Of a stretch of 64,000 nt of DNA, positions 17,333-25,290 are shown one piece after another. The notes under the pieces were generated by a model. The model was not told where the DNA came from. It made no database searches and worked only from the letters and a program-made list of their open reading frames with translations. The stretch comes from UBA12191 sp009937185 (GTDB lineage Bacteria; Planctomycetota; UBA8108; UBA1146): assembly GCA_938075155.1 (NCBI GenBank), contig CALJGL010000007.1, positions 62,001-126,000 on the forward strand. The letters run 5' to 3'. A program made the position numbers and the translations under genes. Numbering within the stretch: position 1 is the first letter of the stretch; each line of letters starts with the position of its first letter.

Positions 17333-19975
17333 ATGGCAAAAAGGCTCGTGATTGTCGAATCCCCAACCAAAGCTAAAACCATTGAAAAGTACCTCGGTGG
17401 AGATTTCGTAGTGGAAGCCAGCGTGGGCCATATTAGAGACTTGCCCTCAAAGGCGAGTCAGGTCCCCGAAGAGTTCAAAAAGTCACAGGTGGTCACCGGT
17501 ATCACTGACGAATTCCAAGCGATATACGTTCTCGACGACGACAAAAAATCAACGGTCAGCGCCATCCGGAAACAGATGAAAGATGCTGATGAATTATTCC
17601 TCGCAACTGACGCGGACCGCGAGGGAGAAGCGATCTCCTGGCATCTGCTCCAAGTACTCAAACCCAAAAAAGGTATCCCAGTCAAACGCTTGAGATTGGG
17701 ACAGATCACCAAAACGGCTCTTGAAAAAGCCATCGCTGAACCCGAGGAACTCGACACTCAGTTGGTGGATGCTCAGGAAGCACGGAGGATGGTTGATCGC
17801 CTATACGGATATCCTGTTTCCAATTTGTTATGGAGAAAAGTTGCTCAGGGACTTTCTGCAGGACGAGTTCAAACGGTCGCAATCCGACTCCTCGTTGAAA
17901 GAGAAAAAGAACGTCTCATTTTTATCCCCGCCGTTTATTGGGATATGGATGCTGATTTCAAAACGAAATCCGACGAAACTTTTTCAGCGAAGCTACTGAC
18001 CTTAGGTGGACAACCTATTGCTCAAAGTAAAGATTTTGGTGACGACGGAAAATTGAAACCCGAATCCGCCAAATGCAAAGTTCTCGATGCAGACTCTGCT
18101 GCCACTCTCAAACAACGCTTCACAGATGGATCATTCAAGGTCTCCTCTTTGGAAGAAAAACCGTATTCACGCAAGACTCCTGTTCCATTCATTACCAGTG
18201 GATTGCAGCAGGAAGCGAGTAACCGCCTCGGTTTTTCCCCGTCTCGGACAATGCGCTCTGCCAATGCTCTCTTCCAAAAGGGCTACATCACTTACGTCCG
18301 TACAGACAACTATGTTCTCGCTCCAGAAGCGATGCAGGCGATTCAAGACCTGATTGAAAAACGATTCGGATCCGAAGAACACGCACCTAAAAACTTTGAA
18401 CACCTCTCCAAGAATGCAGCGGGTGAACACGAACCGATTCGTCCCTCTGATTTTGTCGACCCTGCAGAGGTCTCGTCAAAAGTAGGTGACGATGAGGGAC
18501 GTATATACGATCTCATCTGGAAAAGAACTGTCGCCAGTCAGATGAAGCCGGCCACAGGACGCACTGTCATTCTTGAAGTCCAAGAAGAACATTCAGAACC
18601 CGCTCGCTACCAATCCCGTGGAACAGTGATCGACAATCCAGGATTCATGCGAGTTGACCCTGCAGGAACGAAGGAAACTATTTTGCCCGCCGTCTCAGTC
18701 GATGAGACCGTCAACTTGGCGGATTTGGACCCGGAAGAACACCGGACCCAAGCCATCGGACGATACACTGAAGCGGGACTGATCAAGGAGATGGAGAAGC
18801 GTGGGATTGGACGACCCAGTACCTACGCAGCGATCATCGAAAGAATCCAATCTGCTCAGTATTCCTTCCGCAGAAACAAAGCTCTCGTTCCTACCTGGAC
18901 AGCCTTCGCCGTGGTCCGATTGATGGAAGAGCACTTTGCCAGCATCGTTAGTTTTGATTTCACAAAGAAGATGGAAGACGATCTCGATGGCATCGCCCAG
19001 GGGCAAATCGATCGTCAGGGATATCTGAAAAAGTTTTGGGCCGGCAACGGAGATTCCGGACTCGAGGGTCTCCTCGAAACCGGATTGGAAGTGATCGACC
19101 CCGCCACGATTTGTCGCTTCCCCATGCCGTACGCGGGATCTGAGCCGATTCGATTCCAGGACGAAGACGTCGTTCTTCGAGTAGGCCGTTATGGCCCATA
19201 CCTTGAAGCAGGTGAGGTTCGAGGCAACGTTCCGGAGGAACTCCCCCCCGATGAACTCACCGCGTCAAAAATCGACGAGATCATGCAAGCTGGGGCCCGC
19301 AAGGATGAACCGCTTGGACAATGTAGTGCCACAGGGAAACCCATCTTCCTCAAGAGCGGGCGCTTTGGACCTTATGTCCAACGTGGAGATAACGAGAGCG
19401 AAGAAAAACCAGAGTTCGCATCTCTGCTGCCTAATATGGAGCCTGAATCCATAACCGTAGAAATCGCCATTCAGTTGTTGATTCTCAAAGAAGGACGCCC
19501 AGCGGGAACGACTCCCGAGGGAGATGAGATTCGCATCTACAATGGACGCTATGGACTTTACCTGAAGTCCGGAAAAGAAACTCGCAGCCTGGAAGAGGGC
19601 GATGATCCCTTCACAGTGAACGAAGAACGCTGTCGTTTCCTTCTCGCTCAGCCCAAAAGAAGAGGCCGGGCAGCCGCCAAGCCTCCGATTCAGACTTTTG
19701 AGAATGTGGTGGAACTCGAAGGAGCAACCATCCAGATCAAAGATGGACGCTTCGGGCCTTACGCCACCGATGGTGAAACGAACGCTACCCTAGCCACGGG
19801 TATGGATCCCACCAAGGTCAGTTCTTCGGAAGCGGCACAGCGCATTTTGGCAAAACGGGAACGCGACGCCAAAAAGGGTAAAAAGAAGAAAACTACCAAG
19901 AAGAAGACTGCTAAAAAGAAAACCACTAAGAAGAAAACGACTAAAAAGAAAACGACTAAAAAAACAACTGAGTGA
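17333..19975 (+). CDS. topA: DNA topoisomerase I with lysine-rich tail
   Basis: An 880-residue type IA topoisomerase. The N-terminal TOPRIM begins MAKRLVIVESPTKAKTIEKYL and contains the acidic motif DADREGE. Active-site Tyr321 lies in TYVRTDN, close to E. coli Tyr319. After the core there are at least four C-terminal repeats with the RFGPY motif (RYGPYLEAGE, RFGPYVQRGD, RYGLYLKSG, RFGPYATDGE) and no zinc-finger cysteines. The protein ends in about 40 residues almost wholly Lys and Thr. The ATG at 17333 is chosen over an in-frame TTG at 17297. The enzyme relaxes negative supercoils. The hydrolase gene follows after 15 bases. Confidence 0.97.
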   Translation: MAKRLVIVESPTKAKTIEKYLGGDFVVEASVGHIRDLPSKASQVPEEFKKSQVVTGITDEFQAIYVLDDDKKSTVSAIRKQMKDADELFLATDADREGEAISWHLLQVLKPKKGIPVKRLRLGQITKTALEKAIAEPEELDTQLVDAQEARRMVDRLYGYPVSNLLWRKVAQGLSAGRVQTVAIRLLVEREKERLIFIPAVYWDMDADFKTKSDETFSAKLLTLGGQPIAQSKDFGDDGKLKPESAKCKVLDADSAATLKQRFTDGSFKVSSLEEKPYSRKTPVPFITSGLQQEASNRLGFSPSRTMRSANALFQKGYITYVRTDNYVLAPEAMQAIQDLIEKRFGSEEHAPKNFEHLSKNAAGEHEPIRPSDFVDPAEVSSKVGDDEGRIYDLIWKRTVASQMKPATGRTVILEVQEEHSEPARYQSRGTVIDNPGFMRVDPAGTKETILPAVSVDETVNLADLDPEEHRTQAIGRYTEAGLIKEMEKRGIGRPSTYAAIIERIQSAQYSFRRNKALVPTWTAFAVVRLMEEHFASIVSFDFTKKMEDDLDGIAQGQIDRQGYLKKFWAGNGDSGLEGLLETGLEVIDPATICRFPMPYAGSEPIRFQDEDVVLRVGRYGPYLEAGEVRGNVPEELPPDELTASKIDEIMQAGARKDEPLGQCSATGKPIFLKSGRFGPYVQRGDNESEEKPEFASLLPNMEPESITVEIAIQLLILKEGRPAGTTPEGDEIRIYNGRYGLYLKSGKETRSLEEGDDPFTVNEERCRFLLAQPKRRGRAAAKPPIQTFENVVELEGATIQIKDGRFGPYATDGETNATLATGMDPTKVSSSEAAQRILAKRERDAKKGKKKKTTKKKTAKKKTTKKKTTKKKTTKKTTE
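19870..19971 (+). repeat. low-complexity AAG/ACT repeat encoding the TopA Lys/Thr tail
   Basis: Roughly 100 bases of purine-rich near-repeats encode units such as KKKTTKKKTT. Slipped-strand length variation would be expected to stay in frame only in multiples of three. The encoded basic tail resembles histone H1-like extensions that increase non-specific DNA binding and processivity in some actinobacterial TopA proteins. Confidence 0.8.
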
Positions 19976-19990
19976 GCGAAGGGAAATAGA

Positions 19991-22036
19991 ATGCTGGGCT
20001 GGATCTGCAGAACCTTACCAACACGCACTCTTTTTTCCGTACTGATAGTTTTACTTCCAGCGACGACATATTCTTCCACGACCCTCGAACTCGAGGGATC
20101 GTGGAAGGGTTCGCTCGGTCCCATCGAATTGATCTTCCATTTCGAAGAAAAGACCGAAACGGGTTGGACCGGAAGCGTCGATACCCCTCAACAAAACTCT
20201 TTTGGTTTACCCGCAACGGTTTCCGTGGCGCCGGATGGAACATTGACCTTTTCGGTCCCATTGACACAAGCATCCTGTGAAGTGCGGTACGATGCCGAAT
20301 CGGAGACTCTCCAAGGAATCTGGAGTCAACGCGGCATCGAGATGCCACTGAAATTAAATCGGACCCCATCAAGGATTCCACTGTCCGCCGAATTGGCGAA
20401 GAAAGCGGCAGGCCTGTACGAGGGCCATGCCATCATCCAGCTTCTGAAATTGAAGATGTCGCTGAATCTAAAAGCAGTGACAGGAGGTGGCGTTCGCGGA
20501 TTTATTGTCAGTTCTGATCAGAGCCTTGAAGAGATCCCCATCGCACGATTCGACCAAATTGGAGATCGGCGCATGCGATTGTGCGCCCCTTCCATTTTCC
20601 TGACCATGGATCTCATTCTTTCTGAAGATGGCAATGAACTCGCAGGGATGATGCTGCAAGGGCCCGGTCAATTCCCCCTGAAACTTCAACGGACAAAGCA
20701 GATCACTCCACCTCCGCGCCCTCAAACTCCACAGCCTCCCTTCCCCTATCGCGAATTCAGAAATTCAGGACCTGGAGTTCTGGCGACAACACTCTTAGTC
20801 CCTCATGGAGACGGGCCATTTCCCATCGCCATCCTTCTTTCTGGATCTGGAAGCCAAGATCGGAATTGCACCCTCTTCGGACACAAACCGTTTCTTGTTT
20901 TAGCAGATCACCTCGCCCGAAAGGGCATTGCGTCCCTCCGCTACGATGAACCCGGCATCGGTAAATCCCCACCGTGGAGAGAACTGTACGAGAATGGAGA
21001 TACCCAAGCCGCTTCGGTGACGACTGCCGATCAGGTAGGAATTGCGTCAACACTCTGGGAGACAGCCAAAGAAGCCCATTCCATCTTCGATATCAGAGAC
21101 GAAAAAGGAAATCGCACGAAAAATCTCATTGGCATTAGACGAGGATTCATCGGACATAGCGAAGGGGCCCTCGTCGCACAGTTGGTTGCGGCAAAACATG
21201 CTCCGATAGCCGGTCCAACTGTCGGCTGCCAAGGTGATGGAGACTTTGCTATCAGTCTCGCCAGCCCCATCACTCGTGGGGACAAATTACTGATCGATCA
21301 AAACCGAGCTCTCTCCTTGATTTCAGGTCTCGAACCGGCTGAGATCTCCAAAGCTATGGTCCTCAATCGAAAACTGTTCAATGCGGTGCTCAACGCTCCC
21401 GCGACTACACCAGCAAGGCTGGAATCCCTCAAACCGACAGAACGAGTTCAAGTCAGAGATGAGACTTGGACAGATCAACAGATCCTAGAAATCCTCTCTC
21501 AAGAATCGGCTATTCCCGAATCGGAACGAACGTCTATCCGAAAGCAAATGTCTATCCCCTGGATTCGCTGGTTTCTACGTTACGATCCGGCATGGGGATT
21601 GGAAAAAATTCGCATCCCTCAACTTTTTGTCTTCGGAAAAAAAGACCTCCAAGTTCCCTGGGAATCCAACGTGCCCTTAGCAAAAAAACTGCTGGCACAA
21701 CCTGCGAAGCCCGATGCGATTCAATGGTTTGATACTGAAAGTTCGTTCTACCCGCCTAGAGATGTAGAACTCCATACTTTTGAAAACTTGAATCATCTCT
21801 TTCAGAATTGCGAAAGCGGCCATGTCAATGAGTACGGTGAAATCGAGGAAACGATGTCATCCGAAGTCATGAACCTCATCTCCGATTGGATTCTGCTTCG
21901 GTTTGGTTACCTCGGTCCTGTGGAACCGCGATACACTTATAAAGATATGGGCGGAGAGTTTTATTTACATCCTGACTACAATAGATATCCACCTCCGCCA
22001 TCTACAAATAAATGGGAAGAGGATTCGAGATGGTAA
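19991..22036 (+). CDS. secreted alpha/beta-hydrolase (serine esterase/acyl hydrolase)
   Basis: A 681-residue protein with a signal peptide (hydrophobic residues about 13-27). A beta-rich N-terminal region of about 230 residues is followed by an alpha/beta-hydrolase domain. The nucleophile is Ser390 in GHSEG; the probable acid is Asp in FGKKDLQVPW and the base His in FENLNHLFQ. An oxyanion-type segment ILLSGSGSQDRN precedes them. This resembles the planctomycete and Bacteroidetes peptidase/esterase family whose N-terminal part looks like a lipocalin-like repeat. It lies 15 bases after topA, so it is probably co-transcribed. Substrate unknown. Confidence 0.82.
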   Translation: MLGWICRTLPTRTLFSVLIVLLPATTYSSTTLELEGSWKGSLGPIELIFHFEEKTETGWTGSVDTPQQNSFGLPATVSVAPDGTLTFSVPLTQASCEVRYDAESETLQGIWSQRGIEMPLKLNRTPSRIPLSAELAKKAAGLYEGHAIIQLLKLKMSLNLKAVTGGGVRGFIVSSDQSLEEIPIARFDQIGDRRMRLCAPSIFLTMDLILSEDGNELAGMMLQGPGQFPLKLQRTKQITPPPRPQTPQPPFPYREFRNSGPGVLATTLLVPHGDGPFPIAILLSGSGSQDRNCTLFGHKPFLVLADHLARKGIASLRYDEPGIGKSPPWRELYENGDTQAASVTTADQVGIASTLWETAKEAHSIFDIRDEKGNRTKNLIGIRRGFIGHSEGALVAQLVAAKHAPIAGPTVGCQGDGDFAISLASPITRGDKLLIDQNRALSLISGLEPAEISKAMVLNRKLFNAVLNAPATTPARLESLKPTERVQVRDETWTDQQILEILSQESAIPESERTSIRKQMSIPWIRWFLRYDPAWGLEKIRIPQLFVFGKKDLQVPWESNVPLAKKLLAQPAKPDAIQWFDTESSFYPPRDVELHTFENLNHLFQNCESGHVNEYGEIEETMSSEVMNLISDWILLRFGYLGPVEPRYTYKDMGGEFYLHPDYNRYPPPPSTNKWEEDSRW

Positions 22037-22198
22037 TCCTACTGACCATTTAGGCATCGTCCTGAAGACGATCTCAATGCGTAATTATTCACTATCATTT
22101 ACATGATTACTGTTGTCTCAAATTTTTACCCTATATGGCAAAGGCCATATCAATATTGATCTTTATGCTCACAACATATTGATAGAACACTTACCTTA

Positions 22199-22226
22199 TT
22201 GAGATATAGACAAAAACAGGTAGAAT
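22199..22226 (+). promoter_or_regulatory. probable sigma-70-like promoter of the FG-GAP protein gene
   Basis: TTGAGA (22199-22204) and TAGAAT (22221-22226) are separated by 16 bases in an AT-rich region upstream of the start at 22314. The predicted transcription start falls at the edge of the 20-bp palindrome at 22232-22251. The rest of the 277-base gap (22037-22313) is AT-rich with a 12-bp palindrome at 22149-22160 and no convincing ORF. Confidence 0.45.
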
Positions 22227-22231
22227 AGAGG

Positions 22232-22251
22232 ACAGTGACAATTGTCACTGT
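22232..22251. promoter_or_regulatory. 20-bp perfect palindrome, probable operator
   Basis: ACAGTGACAATTGTCACTGT is a perfect palindrome placed just downstream of the predicted -10 box and 62 bases before the FG-GAP gene. A symmetric site at the transcription start is typical of a repressor operator; a 5' RNA hairpin is the alternative. Confidence 0.55.
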
Positions 22252-22313
22252 TAAGGCTCTTACGGTTTCCGGTTCACTCTGATCCGAGATCCAAAACGAA
22301 AATCAGGTGAAAT

Positions 22314-24341
22314 ATGCGACCCAACATCGCATCAGGTGTCCCGCGGCGTCCTGTCGTGTTCACCTATATCCTCATCTATATTTCTCTCTGCAATCCCGTT
22401 ACGGGGCAGTCTCCCACTTTTTCAGAAGAAGCTCTCATTAGAGGAGTGAATGTCTTCACCACTCCAGCTGGAACCTCCGGAGTCGGCTTGGGATTACTCG
22501 ATCTCGATGGAGATGGAGATCCGGACATCGTCGCCTGCACAGGGGATTCAGATATTCGATTTTTTGAAAATAACGGGCTGGGCTACTTTACAGACCGAAC
22601 CATTACTGCTGCGGCAAGTGGCTTTATCAATCCGGGTTGTATTGCGGCAGGAGACATCGATGGGGACAGAGATCTCGACATCTTCGTGGGTTGCTTTAAT
22701 TCACCAGACCGTATTTTGATCAATGAAGGCAATTTCGAATTTTCAGAACTCATATGGACATTAAGCACACAAGGAACCACTAGAACCACTGGCGCCTCCT
22801 TTGTCGACATCAACGGAGATCAATGGCTCGACTTAATTATCTCGTGTGGTTCTTTCAATGGCTCCGATTCTTGGAACAAAATCTATTTCAACAATGGGTT
22901 TGGGATTTTCGAACTGGGCAATATTCCAGAATTTAATCTCCCAGAACCTACATTCCAAATTCTGCCTCATGATTTCGATCTCGATGGTGATTTAGATCTC
23001 TTCGTTTCTAATGACCGGGGTTACAACTTGGGATTCTTTAATCGGTTATTCATGAACACACCCGGTAGACTCGTCGACATCACCAGTTCCTCTGTGAATG
23101 TTGCGATTGACTCCATGGGAATGAATGCTGCGGACATCAACAGAGACGGCCTTCCCGACATTTACGTCACTAACAGTATTCCTAGTTATCCTTTACTCCT
23201 AAATAAAGGAAACAACACCTTCACGGATAAAGCCTCTATGTACGGTGTCGAAAATGGGTCTGTAGGCTGGGGGACGGTCTTTCTAGATATCGGATTGGAT
23301 GGAGACCTCGACCTTCTCGTTGCCGACTCTTCTGTATCTGATCGCTTATATGAAAACGACGGAATATTACCCTGGGAAGATATCGCTCCAGAGATCGGCC
23401 TGGATGTCCCCACCTTCAGTAACTGTTGGGTCAAAGGCGACATCGACATGGACGGAGATATTGACCTCATAAACCAGAGCTCTTTTTCATACTTGAAAAT
23501 GTTTTTACACCCCAACGATCCACAATCTAATTTCTTTCGACTGAACCCCATTGGGGCTCCGCCAAACCACTTCGCAGTGGGTTGCCGTATTGAAGTGTTT
23601 TCTGAAAATGGCTCTCTCTTATTCAGCGATCAGCGAGTATCAGGTAGGAATTTCAAGTGTCATTCAGAATGGATTTTCCACCATGGATTCATCGAGGGTG
23701 AACTTATATCCGAAGTCCATGTTCATTATCCTAATTCACAAATCAGGGTTTTTACAAACGTACCCACTAGGACAGAATGGGACCTTCCAGCACCTGAAAT
23801 TTTGGGTGATGGAAACAGAGATGGCCAAATCAATATAGATGACTTTCTCTTACTCTTAAATCTACGTACTACAATTTTGAATCCATTCCAATCTGGATGC
23901 GAGTTCTACGACTACGACGGGAATTTCATCATCGATGAAGCGGACTGTCTCTCTTTCCTTAATCAATCTGATTTACCTCAAAGAGATTGCAATATGAATA
24001 TGGAAAATGATCTTCTTGATTTATTCCGAGGTACAGGCTTAGACACAGATCAAGATGGTTTGCTCGACGAGTGCGATTTCGATTTTGTCAGAGGCGACGT
24101 CTCAGGAGACAGGCTCGTCGATGTCAATGACAGCGCCCTCTTTTTAGGATTTCTATTCAATAACCAATCTCTAGATTGCCTGGCTGCCGCCGATTTAAAC
24201 GGCGATGTAATTTTGGATGTTGAAGATTTTTCACTGTTATCAAATTTTATTTTTTCGCAAGGTCCAGCTCCAGCAGCACCATTTCCAAATTGTGGAAGCC
24301 ACCCTGCCTATATCACATGTGAAGACTCCGATTGCCCCTAA
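22314..24341 (+). CDS. secreted FG-GAP/VCBS beta-propeller protein with ASPIC/UnbV-like and dockerin-like regions
   Basis: A 675-residue exported protein with a signal peptide ending near GQS. About residues 40-400 contain repeated FG-GAP/VCBS units with Asp-rich calcium loops such as DLDGDGDPDIV, DIDGDRDLDIF and DINRDGLPDIY, which predict a seven-bladed propeller. A following region near RVSGRNFKCHSEWIFHHG resembles the ASPIC/UnbV domain. The C-terminus carries a pair of dockerin-like EF-hand loops (RGDVSGDRLVDVNDS and ADLNGDVILDVEDFS) and the tail PAAPFPNCG. Such proteins are thought to be surface-associated adhesins or scaffolds. Signal and tail match those of the proteins at 40603 and 42378. 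Confidence 0.88.
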   Translation: MRPNIASGVPRRPVVFTYILIYISLCNPVTGQSPTFSEEALIRGVNVFTTPAGTSGVGLGLLDLDGDGDPDIVACTGDSDIRFFENNGLGYFTDRTITAAASGFINPGCIAAGDIDGDRDLDIFVGCFNSPDRILINEGNFEFSELIWTLSTQGTTRTTGASFVDINGDQWLDLIISCGSFNGSDSWNKIYFNNGFGIFELGNIPEFNLPEPTFQILPHDFDLDGDLDLFVSNDRGYNLGFFNRLFMNTPGRLVDITSSSVNVAIDSMGMNAADINRDGLPDIYVTNSIPSYPLLLNKGNNTFTDKASMYGVENGSVGWGTVFLDIGLDGDLDLLVADSSVSDRLYENDGILPWEDIAPEIGLDVPTFSNCWVKGDIDMDGDIDLINQSSFSYLKMFLHPNDPQSNFFRLNPIGAPPNHFAVGCRIEVFSENGSLLFSDQRVSGRNFKCHSEWIFHHGFIEGELISEVHVHYPNSQIRVFTNVPTRTEWDLPAPEILGDGNRDGQINIDDFLLLLNLRTTILNPFQSGCEFYDYDGNFIIDEADCLSFLNQSDLPQRDCNMNMENDLLDLFRGTGLDTDQDGLLDECDFDFVRGDVSGDRLVDVNDSALFLGFLFNNQSLDCLAAADLNGDVILDVEDFSLLSNFIFSQGPAPAAPFPNCGSHPAYITCEDSDCP

Positions 24342-24374
24342 ATTTGTAGGGCCTCAACACTCTTTAAAAGAGTG
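24336..24374 (+). terminator. weak double hairpin after the FG-GAP gene
   Basis: CCCTA/TAGGG (24336-24340 with 24347-24351) and CACTCTT/AAGAGTG (24358-24364 with 24368-24374) form two adjacent hairpins at and after the stop codon. No T-run follows, so intrinsic termination is uncertain. Confidence 0.35.
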
Positions 24375-24438
24375 ATCTTCATAGAATATTCACTCTATCT
24401 GTCACTCCTCCTGATTATCGATTTCTCTCCTTCGAGCT

Positions 24439-24458
24439 CATGTCGTATAAAAGACATG
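24439..24458. promoter_or_regulatory. inverted repeat bracketing a TATAAA box upstream of the SDR gene
   Basis: CATGTC (24439-24444) and GACATG (24453-24458) flank GTATAAAA, which contains a -10-like TATAAA (24446-24451). The site lies 22 bases before the start codon at 24481. It could be an operator controlling the plus-strand half of the kynurenine locus. Confidence 0.4.
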
Positions 24459-24480
24459 GACAGCCTCGAAAGGAAACAAT

Positions 24481-25260
24481 ATGCAGATACAACTCAATGG
24501 AAAATCGGCCCTCGTTTGCGGAAGCAGTCAAGGGATCGGTCTTGCCAGCGCTATCGAGCTTTCGGAACTCGGTGCAAAAATCACTCTTTGTGCCAGAAAC
24601 GAAGCGGACCTGAACAAAGCCCTTCAACAACTCTCGGGAGATGGTCATTCAACTCTCGTAGCTAATTTCGATGATCCAGATGATCTTGTTCAAAAAGTTC
24701 AATCTCACATCGATTCCAACGGTGCTTTTAATATCCTGATCAATAACTCAGGGGGTCCTCCGGGAGGGCCCCTCTTCAAAGCCGATACAGAAGAGTTCTT
24801 CGTTTCGATGAGAAGACATCTCTCCTGTAACCATAGACTGGTACAAACTCTTGTGCCGGGAATGATCGAGTTAGACTACGGGAGAATCGTTAACATCATC
24901 TCCACCTCGGTCAGAGAGCCCATTCAAGGTTTAGGAGTGTCCAATACCACCCGGGGAGCTGTGGCTTCATGGGCGAAGACTCTGTCCAAGGAATTGGGTC
25001 CCAATGGAATAACGATCAATAGTGTTCTTCCCGGATTCACCGATACCAGTCGACTGAGTCAGTTGATGGAAAAGAAGGCCTCGAATGAAGGAAAAACTCC
25101 AAACGAGGTCAAGGACACTTGGTTGGGATCTATCCCGTTGGGAAGATTGGCGAGTGCTTCTGAAATCGGCTCTGCTGTCGCATTTTTGTGCTCACCTGCC
25201 GCTGCCTATATCACAGGAGTATGCTTGCCTGTCGACGGTGGACGCCTCAATCTGATCTAA
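24481..25260 (+). CDS. short-chain dehydrogenase/reductase-family protein with degenerate active site, kynurenine locus
   Basis: A 259-residue SDR with the Rossmann motif CGSSQGIGLA, the NNSGG segment, and the C-terminal substrate region ending VCLPVDGG. The usual YxxxK catalytic pair is replaced: alignment of SNTTRGAVASWAK with the canonical YxASKAAV block puts Ser154 at the Tyr position and Arg158 at the Lys position. A Shine-Dalgarno AAAGGA precedes the ATG. It is 30 bases before the aldehyde dehydrogenase and transcribed with it and the RidA deaminase. Its role in the pathway is not established; it could act on 2-aminomuconate-branch compounds or may not be a redox enzyme. Confidence 0.9.
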   Translation: MQIQLNGKSALVCGSSQGIGLASAIELSELGAKITLCARNEADLNKALQQLSGDGHSTLVANFDDPDDLVQKVQSHIDSNGAFNILINNSGGPPGGPLFKADTEEFFVSMRRHLSCNHRLVQTLVPGMIELDYGRIVNIISTSVREPIQGLGVSNTTRGAVASWAKTLSKELGPNGITINSVLPGFTDTSRLSQLMEKKASNEGKTPNEVKDTWLGSIPLGRLASASEIGSAVAFLCSPAAAYITGVCLPVDGGRLNLI

Positions 25261-25290
25261 ACTCGTCACGCTTCTGCGGAAGGAACAACG

